Notes: generated by a model from the sequence alone, not told the origin. 64,000 nt of DNA from Chelydra serpentina (GCA_037349315.1 JBAIAC010000023.1:32774501-32838500); one strand, 5' to 3'; counted from the first letter of the stretch, positions 10,735 to 24,700 are shown. Program-made: numbers and translations.

Positions 10735-11103
10735 GGTGCCAATCCTGAAAAGACATTCTGCTGAATTCTAAGCAAGTTAGCAGTCCAATGACTTCAATGG
10801 GAGTACTTGTGTACAATAAAACAATCATTTGCAGGCCTGGGGCCTAAAATTCCAACTTTCATCTTTACATTCCAGCCCTTTTGGGTAATATTGTTATTTT
10901 CAGAATAAATTTAATGATTTAGACAAACTTCAAATCCTGTACTAATTCCAGGACTCTGCTAGTACCCAAAGCTGTGGCTAATCCAGCCTGCTTTACTCTT
11001 TACATCTTGTTTAGTGCATAACTTTAGGTAAGAAAACTTTTGGAATGAATATACCCGATGAGATTTGAGCATTAGATTGAAATGAATGTCTTTATTTTGG
11101 CAG

Positions 11104-11179
11104 GTCATTTTGGTTCAAGTTAATCCAGGTGAAACCTTTACAATAAGGGCTGAGGATGGAACACTTCAGTGCATTCAAG
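11104..11179 (+). CDS. FNDC3B: FNDC3B coding exon, 76 bp, near the N terminus
   Basis: The exon follows a pyrimidine-rich acceptor ending TTTTGGCAG and is followed by a consensus donor, AAG/GTAAGA. It opens in phase 0 and encodes 25 residues plus the first base of a Gly codon; the peptide includes VQVNPGETFTIRAEDG. This matches the conserved N-terminal segment of FNDC3B, upstream of the fibronectin type III domains. The paralogue FNDC3A has a related segment (as I recall it, GEAFTIRRED), and the Thr and Ala here favour FNDC3B. FNDC3B is a large ER-membrane protein with multiple FN3 domains, linked to adipocyte differentiation and cell adhesion. The gene reads left to right. The exon that should precede it (ending in an AAQQ-like peptide) and the next (starting with GPAEVP-like sequence) were not found, so both flanking introns are long, as known for this gene. 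Confidence 0.9.
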
Positions 11180-14100
11180 GTAAGAGATTTCCCCCCCTAA
11201 ATAATAGCCTTCTGATAATGGAGCATCCCTAAATTTGTGTTCAGTGGGTTAGTCATGTTTTTTTTCTTTATATCTACCTTTGTTTAATTAAAAAAAAAAA
11301 TATCGTACACATGAGTCTACTGATTTACTTGCCTTTATTTTGTGAAAAGTGAGGGATTTATAACTCATACAGGAGTGTGAAATGCTGTGCCACAAAGCTG
11401 TGTACTGGTATGAGTGGGAGGCTGTGTATAGGATAGCTGTGTATGTTGTAGGATTTATTGAAACACTGGTTTCAATTCAGTGCCTCAATATGAATCATGG
11501 AGTTTTACAAATTCTAATGGATGCTACTAGGTAAAAAGTGACTCCCAGCATTTCACTTTTTAAAGTAAGCTTTTTGCAAAACCTAAGATCAATATCCTAA
11601 GACATATCTACGTTAATTAATATAATAATAAAAATTCAGGTGGAAATATTTTTAACTAATGCATAATCCTCTGGAGTATTGCAGCCCAGACACTGCTTTT
11701 TTATAGTAGTGCATAAGAAGCAGAAAATGAAAGTATGCGGAAATTAACTATCAAAATAAAGAGAAATGTATTAGTCCATTATGTGGTATTAGTCCATTAT
11801 TGAGGAAAGTAAGATTACTAAAACTAAAATATTTTATTGTCTAAGATAATAAATTAATAAATCTAACCTAGGTAAGGAAATTCTGTGGTTTCTGAAATAT
11901 TTTTTTATCCCGGCAGTGTTGATTAAACGTTTGGAATGATTAATTTTTGCTTGACTTCCCCACGAGGGAGAAATATTTGAATGCAAAAGGCTTTCTACTT
12001 TGTATTGCTTCCGGATAAAATAAAGTATCTACATGTAGGCCAAATATTTATCAGTTTCCTCCTTTTTATGGTCCTTTCCTTATTCGGTTACTAGCGATAT
12101 TTACAGGAAAGCAGGATCTTTGTTAATAAGAATGAATTTGCTTTTCTCTCATTTCTCACTTGAGGCCATAATTCTCAGTCAGTGACATCTTAATTTCCAT
12201 AGCCGCCAGTTCTGATGTCAGAAATGGGATTATGAATCAGATGGGGAATAAGCAACAGGACTGGATGGATGTCTAAGAAGCAATGATTTTGTTTCCATGC
12301 AAGTGTTTCTAGTGATTGTTGGGGTTTTCCCTGAGACCTCTTCCATCAGTTCCCCAAGAACTCAGTTCAACACCCAAAGCTACTCTGAGTTGATCAGACT
12401 CGAGCATAGGGAGTGGTTATAAGTGGTATATATACCAAACATCCAAAGTGACACAGAGAACCTCTTCTTTTATACATGTTTACACGTTACATTGCATTAC
12501 ACTTTTGGAGATTGGCTTGGTCACTTTGTAGGAACCAATCTCTCATTGGCCATGCATGACTTACTCTTTACCTCATCTTCCTTTCCAGATTTATCTTCTC
12601 CATTGTTATCTTGTTTATTGTAATTGGTTCCCTGGGTGTTCCCCCTTATCTTACCAACTTTCTGTTTCCAGCCTGTTGATCCATTTACCGTGCTAATCCT
12701 GTCTCCCAAAAAATGAGGCCTCACCCATGTCCAGTTACTCATTTCTAGCCAGGCCTACAGTGATAAAGAATGGAGGAGAAACACAGAAATTATACAGTAT
12801 GCTATAGAAGCCAAATTGTTTCTAAATAATTTGTCATTGGCTCATTTAAAGGTGCATGAAGTAATTTATGCAGGCACTGAAATTAATAGATCAAAACTTT
12901 CTTATGACTATTGTCATTTTTACAAAATTATGCAATAAAGCTCAGCTTACAATAGAGTTGATATATTTCCCATGTCTGGTAATATTTATTGTAGTTTTGG
13001 GAGGTCTCTAATTATTCTGAAAGCCATGCAGCTATAAACATCTTATATGAAGTACTAAACAAGTTGAGGTTTCTAGCCAGCTTGACACTCTATCTAATAC
13101 GACTGAGAAGAACATATATTTTCTCTAGGGCATAGGAATTGTCTCGCAAAAGCATATTGATTTTTACCTCCAGGTTTAAAGGGAAATAGTTTAGATCATT
13201 TAAGGGACCTAGCATAACAATTATACTTCATAGCCATTTTCACCAATATTTGGTGCATACATATATGCTTTTTAAAATGTTTTGATTTGCTTGTGATGTT
13301 TGTTAGCATTCTCAGTATGCTGATCATCCAGTAGAATCTCCAAAATAACATGGCAGTATATTGGCAGTTGTGTAGGCGTTAGATAGTCCCATTCTAGAGT
13401 GGTGATTTCAAATCTGCACAGAACACTTTTGACTGTATAAAACACCGGGTAGGAAAGACTATATAAGAAACAGGACAATTTTCAAATAACTTTTCCAATG
13501 CCAGATTAAGATTTTCTTCAACATGTTCTACTCTTTTTGTGGAGAATGCTGGCATCTATAAGCCAGTGACTCCCTATCTTCTGTTGCTGATGTCACTACA
13601 TATGTACAGGTAATGGAGTCAGTCTCTATCTCCATGTGCCAAACTAAGACTACCCATTTCAGTGTCTAAATCAGTTAAAGTGGATTGTTACAAAATTATC
13701 TAACCAACTCTATGGCTTTAGCATTTAGAAGAATGATCCTATAAAGAAATTATAGATTCTGAACAAGTTCCTGTCCTACACTCCAGCTTTTCTACACCAT
13801 AGGTTTCTTTGAAATTCCTATGTAAATGTAAAGGTAAATGTCAAGTGGGATTTTCCTTGCAATGCCGCTGTAAAATTGTTTTGTTAAGAAAATATTCATG
13901 CTTGATGTTGAAGAAGAGCACATTTGTGTTTAATAGTGTTCACGAGAGAAACTAGTCAGGCAGAGTTCACTCCTGTAAAAACATTACTGCCTGTGATGCT
14001 TCCGTGGTCTGGGAAATGTAGTGTTATCAATCATACATATGTGAGCCATGTTAATTAATCATCTGGAGGCCAGGTATTTTTGGTTGCTTAAAGTTAATGC

Positions 14101-15289
14101 TCATGGAAGTAAGGAACTAATGATTTGAGCTAGGCATTATGAAAGTTTCTCTAAACAGCTGTACTAGCACTATTCAACCCTGATTTGCAGTATGGATTCC
14201 AATCCAATTAATTGTGTCAACTTGTAGGGATATTTTATTATATGAATGAATAGACTGGAGTAGGACCACCAAATGTACTTTTGCTTGTGCCTTACACTAG
14301 GCATTGATCCTCCAGATCTCTAGAGACAAAGGGTCTGGGAGCTAACTGAATTTGCACAATTGAACTTAAAAAGTAGGTCTAGAGTCTCAGCTCGTGTAAA
14401 TTAGAATAGATGCTTTACTCAGTGGAGCTCCATCAATGGAGGGTTTAGTCCTAAATGCTTTGCTTTTCTAATTTGAATAAATCAATTGATTGCATCGCTT
14501 TTTCCATAACTGAAAATATAAGAAATAAAATTAGGACAAATTGTGCCCGTTCCAGTTGTGATTGTGACGTTTTAAAATCAGTTTTAAAAATGATCATTAA
14601 AAACGTGTTTGATCTTGAAAGTCGAGTTGAGCACTGTGCTGCAGTTTCTATTGTTTTGTTTCCAGATGTGCTTATTTATCTCTTTTATATGGAAACACTT
14701 TTTAGATTAATTAGTTTAATAATACAAGTGAAAGTACTGTATCTACAGCTTGTTTGGTGTGAGTAATCTAAAACCACTTGTTAAGATTAATGGTCAACAT
14801 GCTGTGTGATAAAGGGAGGACCTACATGAGAATTAACAGGCTAATAAAGCTGAGTAATCCTTTTATTTGGGACACAGCACTTTATACTGGTTGGTACTTT
14901 GTATTTTTTCCATTTTTTATCATTATAATACTTAACATTTTGAACAAGAAAAATGTTATACAGACATCTCATTTAAAAATGAATGTCATTTGGAGCCTCT
15001 TAGTGTTTTTAGTAATTTGTTGCTATTGTATTTGTGCTAATAATGCTTGGTTGCCACTTAACACTTATCAACATTTTGTGTTAAAATAAATTTAGAAAAT
15101 CACTACTATATTTATACGGTACGGCTTTGGAAATTGTAATTGGTAGTTTTGCCCTGCAAATGCTAAAGAAATACACATTTATGTATAGATACTGTTACAT
15201 AAACCTTTTATGACAAAATCTTATATGCTGTTCTTTGTACAGTACTGCTTTTGAATCTAAACTATCAGTATTCATAGAAGTAGTCTTGG
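11180..15289. other. Start of the downstream FNDC3B intron, no gene recognised
   Basis: AT-rich sequence with no repeat that I can delimit. Two open frames of 103 codons (14455-14766 and 14778-15089, +) are hydrophobic, AT-driven translations without recognisable motifs, and I do not call them genes. The stretch is markedly poorer in mobile elements than 36-62 kb, which may mean regulatory constraint near the exon, but nothing specific can be pointed to. Confidence 0.5.
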
Positions 15290-16245
15290 TATTACCTTAG
15301 TGTGTAGGAGCCTCACTTATGGGCCACTGGGCGAGGCTCTGTACAAATGGGGGGTGGGGGGGGAAAAGGTTGATCCCTGCCCCAAAGAGTTTACAATCTT
15401 CGTATAAAACAAGAGACAGCAGCTGGATACAGACGGACACAGTACATTGAAACGATGAGACAGTATGATCAGGATGATGGGTAGCGGTACATCAGCAGCC
15501 TGTCAGGTTTTGTGTAAGCATCACTTCAGAGGAGGGCTTTGAGGGAGGATAATGAGAGAGCTTTGCAGATGTTTATGGGAGCACCGCTTGAGTGTGAGCG
15601 GCAGCAGCATGGGAGAAAGCACAAAGGTGCTTGTTTGAAAATTTAACAAGTGAGCGACGGAGGCTGGCATAGTGGACTGATCGGAGGTAGGAGTCAACAT
15701 TTCAGTAGTGAATGAGGGATAATAGGTGGGGGTGGGGATTGACCATGAAGGGCCTTGGAAGTGAAAACAAGTAGCTTACGTTTGATGCAACAGAGAAAGG
15801 GGAACTAATAAAGGGATTGATTCAAAGAGGGGTGATCTGGTCAAAGCCACAAGCTAGCAGAGTGATCTTTTCATCAGCATTCTGAGTGGATGTGAGCAGG
15901 GTAAAATTTGCATTTGTCAAGACCAGAGAAAAGGATGTTGTCATAATTGGGATGCAAGATGATGAGAGCCTGGATGAGAAAATTAGCTGTGTGGATGGGT
16001 AGAAAAGCCATATCTTAGAAATGTTATCCAAAAGGAATCTGCAAGATTTAGACATAGCCTGGATGTGAGATAGCTGAGGATGACGCCCAGGTTATAGGCC
16101 TGAGTGACAGGCAGGATGATGCTGTTGTCCACTTTGATCAAGAAAGAGGTGGGGGGTGAGGGGGCTTGGGAGAGAAGATTAAGAACTAGGTTTTAGCCCT
16201 GCTGAGCTTGAGCTGACACTAGACATTCATGAGAAGATCTCAGAG
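15290..16245 (-). mobile_element. L2-like LINE, 5'-truncated, reverse transcriptase remnant
   Basis: Read on the minus strand, 16245 to about 15290 gives the C-terminal part of a non-LTR reverse transcriptase of the L2/CR1 group. The frame at 16055-15822 reads SKSCRFLLDNISKI and then IFSSRLSSSCIPI, a degraded form of the 'sRLDYCN' region. The reading continues past 15822 in shifted frames. Near the 3' end the minus strand has 'GATTGTAAACTCTTTGGGGCAGGGATC' words and then GTACAGAGCCT, a tail typical of L2-type elements. Multiple stops and frameshifts show that it is long dead. No target duplication is identified. Confidence 0.75.
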
Positions 16246-17944
16246 ATTTTATTTTGGAGAGGAGACGCGTCTGGAGCACAGAGCTAGATCTGAGTGTTCA
16301 GCACAGAGATGCTGTTCAATTTGCTGACAAGGATGCCCATTCTGATTATAGTTTTTGATGTAATATATGCACATTTTCACAAAGAGGCCCACTGAATCCA
16401 CTGCTTTATTTTTACAGTCCAGCACAGAATAATCATATACCAATGACTGCTGAACTTGGCTAGATTTGAAGCACTGAGCTACACCTAAATCTGTATTTTC
16501 TGAGCCATCCTGTCTCCTGCCATGTGAAGTTTCTCTGCACCAATGGCACAATAGTGGTGTCAGAACCAATTCAACAAGCCAATGACTGCTGTAGTGTTTG
16601 AACTGTTTTTAAATGATGATTTCTTCTTTTTCTGGCTCTTTATTTACAAATCCAGGAAAGTGTCTGTTTAAGGTTTTTGTTTTTAAAATGTGATTGGATC
16701 TGTGTTCAGTGTGGGAGACCCTATAGCCATATTTAAAGCTGGTGCGTCTGTCTCTGCCTTCCCTTTTTTCTCTGAGCCTAATCTTGGAAAACCTTCCTTC
16801 TGTGACTAATCCTAACTCACATAAGTAATCCCATTAGAAAGATTTTACAGGATTGGAACATTCATTATATTTTTGTTGAGAACCTTGTTCTTTACCTTTT
16901 GCTTTTCTAGTCCTCAGTTTTGAAACTTGGTGGCAGTGTCGGACTTGTCTTCTTTTGACCTCAGTTGGCTCCCTGACTGTGCTGTAGGCTAACTTGAAAT
17001 TGAAAACAATTGTTAATCAGTACTAAAAGATTTCATGCCCTTCCACATCTACACTGTTACTCTTCACGAATTAAAAGGTCAATTTATGGCGCCCCTGCAG
17101 CCTCAACTGTGTGATTGACATACACTGATCCCTCCTTTGGAAGATCTCAACTCTTAAAAGTATAGTACTAGAAAGTAAAATCCAATGCTGTGATACAAGA
17201 CCATGTGAAATGTCCCTGATTTTGGCTTTGACCATGTCGTTACTATCTTAAATTGTAGGAAGAATGTTTGTCTCTTAACAGTATTGTTTTATTGATGAAA
17301 GTGTGAAAACTGAGGCTTAAAACAGAATGATGGTTTATGGTATTTAAACTGCCTGATCCTCTTGTTAACGTGCTGATCGGGTGCATTCTAAAATGATTGA
17401 TCACAGCTTCTGTTTATTGTTCCATGCTCAGAGAATATTGTGGGGGGCGGAGGGAGGGAGTCTATTTTATGGTAGAATTTGTCATTAAGATAATCATATA
17501 ACTATAATTTAAATTTTGAGAAATGGCAAATCTTAGAACATTGTCATTAAATATCAGTGAACTTTTCTGAAATGAAACATTCGAAAACTTGTTTATTATC
17601 CTTTCGCGCCAGATTCACAAGATACTAGCCTACGCAGCTGAGAGAGCACCAAGAGATTTTTGTTGTATATTGTTTGATGTGCTTTTTTTGGTTTGTTTTA
17701 AATTATGAATGACAGGAAAACACAAAGTAAGTTGTGGTCCTGAAGATGAATATGGTCCCAATTGTGAGGGCAGAAATTATTACCCATTAGATTGGTGTGA
17801 CTTTCTTTTCTACCACACTGTATATTATATGGAGCCACTTTATGACCATTTTCCCATGCATTATAGTGAAGTTGCCAAAGAAAGGAAACCTCAGTCAGTG
17901 TAAAAACTAGATGGGCATTCAGTTGTTCTCCTTCCATAGTTAAA
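16246..17944. other. Intronic DNA, nothing recognised
   Basis: No terminal repeats, tandem repeats or coding frames of interest. A 106-codon frame at 16569-16249 (-) adjoins the L2-like remnant but has no reverse transcriptase motif. Confidence 0.5.
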
Positions 17945-19175
17945 TATGTACACACTTTATCCTAGACAGACTAAAGAAAGCAGTAGATTTAAGGCTACAA
18001 GAAGACCATAAGGTCACAGGCAGGAAAAATCGTGCGTAGACTACATAGTAACCCTATATATCATCATAGGCTGGTCAATTGAATGGCAGTCACCACTATA
18101 CATCATTGTCCTAGATTTCCAAAAAGTCTTCGTCACAGTGGACAGAACAGTTTTATGGAAGTTGCTACGCCACTGTGGAATCTCCCAGAAATCTGTGAAT
18201 ATCATTCAGAGCCTCTATGAAAATGACATGCCAACTCATAAGAGAACTGACTAAGCTATTCAGGTTAACTACCGGTGTCCGGTAAGGATGTCTTATGTCA
18301 CCCATATCCTTCCTACTCGTAATAGCTTGGGTAATGAGACCACAGAACAACCAAGGAGTATACAATGGACTTTCACACAGCAGCTAGAGAAGACCTCGAC
18401 TTTGCAGACATCATCAACTTGCTCTCTCATTCCCACAAAGATATGCTGCAAAAACAAACGGTCTTCTGACCTATGTACAGTTAGTAGGGCTGAAAATCAA
18501 CACTGAGCAAACAAAAACTATGAGAATCAAGAAACATCAATAACACTTTCTGGGATTGACATAGAAGAGGTTCGACACTTCTCATACCTTGGCAGCATCA
18601 TAAGCAAAACAGGTGGAACAGATGAAGACATTAAAGCTAGAGTAGCAAAAACCAGATATACTTTTGCAACCCTAAAGTCGAGCTGAAGAAGCAGAAATCT
18701 TGTCCCTGGAACTAAACTTTGAATACTTAACATCATTGTAAAATCTGCCTAACTATATGGTGATGCATCTTGGAGACTTATCAAGACCTTACTATATAAA
18801 CTCAATTTTTAAAAAAATAAACAGCTGCTGGAGACAAATCCTCAACATCAGATAGCCAGAAAAAATAGAAAATGAACATCTTTGAAGGAGGATGAAACAG
18901 AAACTGATAGGAAATTAGGGAACAAAAATAGAGATGGCAAGGACACGCATGGAGGAAAGAAGAGAACAACATAACAAGACAGGCATGGCACTGGAATCTC
19001 TAGGACAAGAGGCGATGAGGTAGACCAAGGACAACTTGGAAACGCACAACAGAAGCAGAACTGAAAATCATTAAAATGACACGGGAAGAACCTAAGACTG
19101 CAGAAAGAGACCGCCAAAGATGAATGGCAGTGGTGAAGGCCCTATGTTTTGCATGGAATAAAAAGGTATCGGTCA
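17945..19175 (+). mobile_element. Non-LTR retrotransposon reverse transcriptase remnant (RTE/I-like)
   Basis: Broken frames on the plus strand give successive pieces of one reverse transcriptase. Near 17955 is LDRLKKAVDLRLQED. Near 18105 is LDFQKVFVTVDRTVLWKLL, the motif carrying the first catalytic Asp region. Near 18575 is FSYLGSIISKTGGTDEDIKAR, and near 19025 GRPRTTWKRTTEAELK, followed by KALCFAWNKK at the C terminus. The GRPRTTW tail is shared by a class of vertebrate and invertebrate elements with an endonuclease and reverse transcriptase; I cannot place the clade firmly. The YADD box is not legible, and many stops and indels are present. It differs from the CR1 copies in this window. 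Confidence 0.65.
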
Positions 19176-21590
19176 AGTCAGTTCATGACTATATAGTTCT
19201 ACGTGGAATCGAAACTGTTTATTTCTGCTTTCTGAGCTGCCACATGCTCTCTGAAGATATGTTTGTAAATGGAATGCATTCATATTTAACCAATGTGCAA
19301 ATTAGGAAGCACTGCCTATTATATGCTGTATCATTCTTAATCCGTTTAAACTGGGTGAGCTGTTTCAATAACATTTTGATTTAATGTAACTAATCTATGA
19401 CTGGTCCACTTCCACATTTCCCATTCAGGAAATCTGATCGCTTTTATTTACATTGAGTCACATGTCCATTCAGCAACTGTATCTAGTTTTGGTTACAGAG
19501 AATGACTTATCTAAATGAAAAACATTTTTGTATTGTTTTCAAAGGATTTTAGAGTCCCCCGTTTAAGCCCAGATATCCTATTCTGGGATAGCTTTCCTTA
19601 TGCAATATTTTGAAGATAACCTGTGACCTGTTGATTCCTATCTTTAATCATACATGGGTCTGTCATCTCATTTGTCCCTACTACACAACATGATCATAAT
19701 GTATAAACAAAAACGAATAAAAACTGGCACGTGCAGAAAAACATTAATGCATCTAAAGACATTTTCAAAATATTGAAGAAAAAAAATTCACGTGAAAAAA
19801 TATTTGTGGAATTTAAATCTCTGAAATATCTGCCTTAAAACATTCCAAAGTGTAATGGTTCAATAAACCTGTTAATATTCTTAAAAGGACAAAAGAGGAG
19901 ACATACATTTATGTCTCTGGTGTTTGAGAAATTGCTTATAGCACTCACTGAGCATTTGCTATAGGAGTTTGAGTAGCATAAATATTCCTTTGAAAGTCTC
20001 AGACTTTAAAGTAACTTACTTTTGTGCCATTTTTGAGACGTTTGGACACTTTTTGCTTCTCAGAGAAGTTTCCCTTCCTTAATGGGAACTCATCACCTGA
20101 TTGTTAAAGATATATAGCTCCGATAGAAGATGTTCAGTTTCAAATCTTATCCCATCTGTGTGTGTACATGAGGTAAGTCACTGGTTAAAGACATGGAGGC
20201 ATCTGTGTAACTGAAACTTTTACATTTGTCCAATAAGAGTTTGGGCTTTTGTGTTTTTCCCCTAAAAATGCAGACTTTTTTAATATGTCGGGGCCAGATA
20301 TATTTTAAATGAAACCACATTTTAAATACCAGTACTGTGTTAGAATTCAGAATATCTGGATAAACATGGTATATATTACATGTAGCAAGGTATTCATGGG
20401 ATTCAGTGGCTGTGCACCAACTCTGTGTCGCCCTAGCCTAGCAAAAGCAGAATTTTTCAGTCTCTCTTAGAACTGATGGTGAACTATGGGTGAAGTTACA
20501 CGAAATGTCAATTTCATACTTTACTGCTGATTGTTCTGCTGTGCTGATGTTGTCCATAACTTTGCATTAAGAGGGATGTTACAATTGGAAGTTTACCTGG
20601 TATGTTCATATGCAGATCAGGCATGTTCTACTTTGACTTAATACCTTCTGGAGCTGTCAAATGGCTGAAACCATTCTGTAACCCTTTCTGAGATCTGCCT
20701 TTATAAACAAAATGGTAAATTAAAAATAATTTCACATGAACTCCAATCTATGCCTGCTCCGTAGACTTGAATGCCTTTAGACTTCCTTCTTTCCCAACCT
20801 GTCTCTGTCCTCTGTTTGTCCCAAACCCCAGTGTGTGCTCTCACGTTTGTTTCTGTTGGTGTTCTGTCCGTGCTTCCCTTCTATTCAGGGTGAAGTCTGA
20901 TGACCCAGAAGTTAGCACTGATTAACCTGGATTCAAATGCCTGCTAACATGACAGAGCAACAGGAGAATTCTTCCCCTCTATTACACCTCCAAATAAAAT
21001 GAAGAATCATGATAGAAAAAGTGACATCACCAGATGAGGATTAATATTTATCAAAATAACAACTCTATGGTACACAAAGCATAAAACAAATGGAATGGAA
21101 GTGGGGGGGAAAGATGTTTTTAAAGTACTAGACTGTGGAAGTGAAAATGAAGATAATAAATTATTAACAATTTTTACAAAGCAAAAGGGGACAACGAAAG
21201 AAAAAGAAACAGGCAAAAAAGGGAGAATTGTAAAATGATCTGGATGGACACAGTAAAAGGAAACAAAATATTAAAAGAAAGGAGTCCTTACTCAGTGGCT
21301 ATAAGATATTGTGACTGACCGATTCTAACCAAATCTGAGACTTATTCTCTTGCCTCTTTTGGGTACTGGTAGAAGTTTGAGTGCCTGTTGGAAGATGAAG
21401 CGGATCATCTGGACTGAATTAAGTGTTATACAATGGAAATATAATTGGCATCCTTTATTTGTATGTTATAAACCATTGGATAACCAATCTTTGAGTATGC
21501 CTTTTAACGCCCTGTGTAAAGTGGTAACAGACTATATACTTCCTGCAAAATACCTTATTAACTCCACCGGTAAAGGAAAAGCTAATTGAC
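19176..21590. other. Intronic DNA, nothing recognised
   Basis: AT-rich sequence with short A- and T-runs and no repeat boundaries that I can defend. A purine-rich stretch at about 21060-21290 is notable only for composition. Confidence 0.5.
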
Positions 21591-21725
21591 TGATGCTGCA
21601 ATTCCTCTCCCTACCCCTGCCTCCTGAAATCCATTGAGATCTGCACTTGCTCAGCACCTCCGAAAATCGGGCCACTTGTTCAAATACAGATTTAGGTGCC
21701 TGACTTTAGACATCCATATCTCTTA
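21591..21725. repeat. Fragment of an old dispersed palindromic repeat
   Basis: The words 'GCTCAGCACCTCCGAAAATC' and 'TTTAGGTGCCTGACTTTAG' belong to the same family as the repeat at 25165-25372. Ends and target duplications are not visible. Confidence 0.4.
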
Positions 21726-24700
21726 GTGGTGGTCTATGGCCCTATGTGACTTGCCTAGGAAGTTTTTGTTGGTTTGTTTCCTTTTCACACATTCACTTGG
21801 GACCTGTTTGTTGCCAGCTCTGCAAGGGAGAAGGAAGAACACAAGAAACTCTCCATCATGCCCTTGAATTCCCTCTGCATTTGGTGCCCAACCACATCTG
21901 TAGTGCACTCTCCTGAGTTCAGAGACTATTTCCTGGTAGCCTTTCCTGGACCTACCTATGCCAACTGGATGACTTTAAGTTTGACACATAACTACAGATC
22001 ATTAAAAAATATCCCATAGGAATATTCTCTTTGAGTTTCGTGTTCAGTGTTCATGTACAAACATTTTAATAAAAGACAAGCAAGAATGTTCCCAGCCAAA
22101 ACTATTTTAAACTTGAGTTGAGCCATACATATTAGTAATTTAGGGTAAAGTACATTGCAGAGGTGTGGTACTTATTCCAAGCTCAGATGTTCTAACTGCA
22201 GGAAATTCAGAATTGAGACTAAACTTTAAAGAAATACAAACATGTTAAAATATGGAAATGCAGAGTTAAGGTTATGATCCAGTTGTACTCTGCACCAACT
22301 AAAGGATCAGGTTGTCTGTGTAAGAGAGCATATGTTGCAGTTCAGAAAGCGCTTCTTCCTAAGGAGCACAAAGCCTCATGAAACTCCTGCTGGGCCAGTG
22401 GGATTCTGATGTGACTAAAAGCAGCCATAGATCTCTCAGTATGTAAAATTAAAGTAGACTGGTCAGTTTCATTTTCTGTTCTTGTGCACTAACTCAATGC
22501 TTTTGTTTGGGTTTTGACACTGTAAGGAAATAGTAATAAAAACAAAACACATTTTGCTTTCATTTAACTACATTTTTTCATGGAATCATTGTTTTGTAAC
22601 CTTTTTAATCTCCTACCCCCTGCCAGCTTAATTTTTTTTTTAAAATAAAACATACATTTTGTTCATAATCTACTTTAAAACCCTTAAATGCATTTGGATA
22701 AGGTTTTGGGAAGTCTGTTAATTGTGAACCCAGAAATTGAGGAGGGGCAGCAGCAGAAGAAAGAAGGGGAAAAAACAAACAAACCCTAGACTATGAAAAA
22801 GTAATTGTACTTTTTGAATCTTAGAACAAAATCATTTCAAGCTTGGTTAGAGCTTTGAATGAACCTCTGAGTGTTTTCTGACTTTATCCAAACAAATGTT
22901 CCCATCCCTAATGGCTGATCTCGGGTTGATGTTTGTAGTCAAGTATTTTTAATATCTCATGCTGAATCTTAGATATTGCATTAGAAAATCTCATATGTTA
23001 ACCTACTGTATTAAAAAAGTCCAAGGCTGGGGATTAGTTTGGGGGGTTGGAGTCTAGTTAAACATCTGTTCAGTGCTTTTTCATTCTGGAAGCCAGTAAT
23101 GCCAAGTTGTCATGCATACTGCACTATGGTATGAATAATTTGGACGAAATGATTATTTTGGCACAGCTTGAATTTTGCATGTCATCTCCATGCTGAGATT
23201 ACATATGTACAAAACCCCTGATACAGACGGTGTAACACTTTCTAACCAGTGATCACACCACAAAATAGCACAGTTATTGCTAACCCTATTTTTATATTGC
23301 CATCAATCTAAATGAAACCCAAGCTTATTTTCTGCCACAAATAAGCCAAACTGAAAGTTTGCTATTGTGAATGTTCACACATAAAAGTTAGGTAAGTGAA
23401 AAGCATTTAACAAAAAGTATAGAGCAGGAGGGAAGGGGAGGGAGAAATGTAATAGCAAGAATAAGAGCAACTTTTGAGAGAGGAATTCAAATTGCTGAGT
23501 GTATTTTATTTAGGCTGTCTTGTCCACACATGCTAATTGGGAAACCATTTAAAAGTGGCGTGTGAAACATGTTTGTGACCTGTCACTTTCTGCCTAATCA
23601 GAAAATGTACTACCCAGGTGAGGGAGATGGTGCTTTAAACCTGGTGGAATCTTAGGTTAAAATATATCTGCCTATAACATGTTTTATTCTGTTCTCACAC
23701 AAGATGAATTCATGTTATGATATGGTAAGGTCACGACCATCTGTGAGATTGATTATTTTTGTAGTAGATCAGGCCTCAGTTGCCTCTCTTTTGGTTTCCC
23801 ATTTTGAACCATAAAGACTAAATTATAAACATCTAGGATTTCTTATCAGTTGTGAAACCACAATAACTAGTATTTGCCAGTAGTTTGTCATTGACTCTGA
23901 ATACTGGCTTTATATGGGATTTGAATGAAAATACAACTGAAAAAGGGCACATGCTCATAAGCTGCTGTTTGCTTTTTTCCCTGAAATGGTATTTTTTCCC
24001 CAGTTAATAAAGAGTTTCAAAGTGCTAAAGGGCTCTTTGTGTTTTCTTGTCATGTACAACAAAGAGTGAATGTGAATTTAAACTGCATTGTTTAGCTCCT
24101 TGTGGTCCTAAATGCAAGTTTTCTAAAAGGGAAGCAAGTTACATGCTGAAACTTCCAATCATGGTTCCAATTAATGACTTTTTTTTTTTTAGAAGTCATC
24201 CTTAATTTAGTGGAAATTTTCTTCTAAAAAGTTACTTGAATATATTTGTATAATGTTGTAAATTAAGAGGAAAAGTTTGATGTGAGCTGGAGCAGAGTAA
24301 ACAGAAAACTGACTGTGGGGAAAACAGTGAAAGAGCAAGTAGTGTTGTCTGCTTGTTCTTCCTGCAGGCTAGTAATGTGGAAAGGAGTGTGTGTTCCTAG
24401 CCAGGGACCTGGATGTTAGTGTCCATTGTAGTCCAAAGTGAACAGAATGTTGTAGTGTGTGAGATTGGAAGAGAGGAAGTGACTCAGTTTCTCTGAGGGA
24501 AGGAAATAGTTGAAAATAGATAGGATATCGCGCAAGCAAATGAGTGACTGGCTGATAACTGTGGAGTTTTGCTGGGTGGAGACTGAGAGGAAATCAAGAT
24601 TGGAGGAGTGGAGGGAGCAGCCAGGGGAATAGATGGATATAGAGTCAGAAATGTAGGGTGGAGCAAATGTGTGGAGAATTTTGGAAAACAGAATAAAAAT

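Noticed and set aside
11104..11179. FNDC3A as the identity of the exon
   Set aside because: The residues after NPGE (TFTIRAEDGTLQCIQ) fit FNDC3B. FNDC3A, as I recall it, has Ala and Arg at the differing positions.
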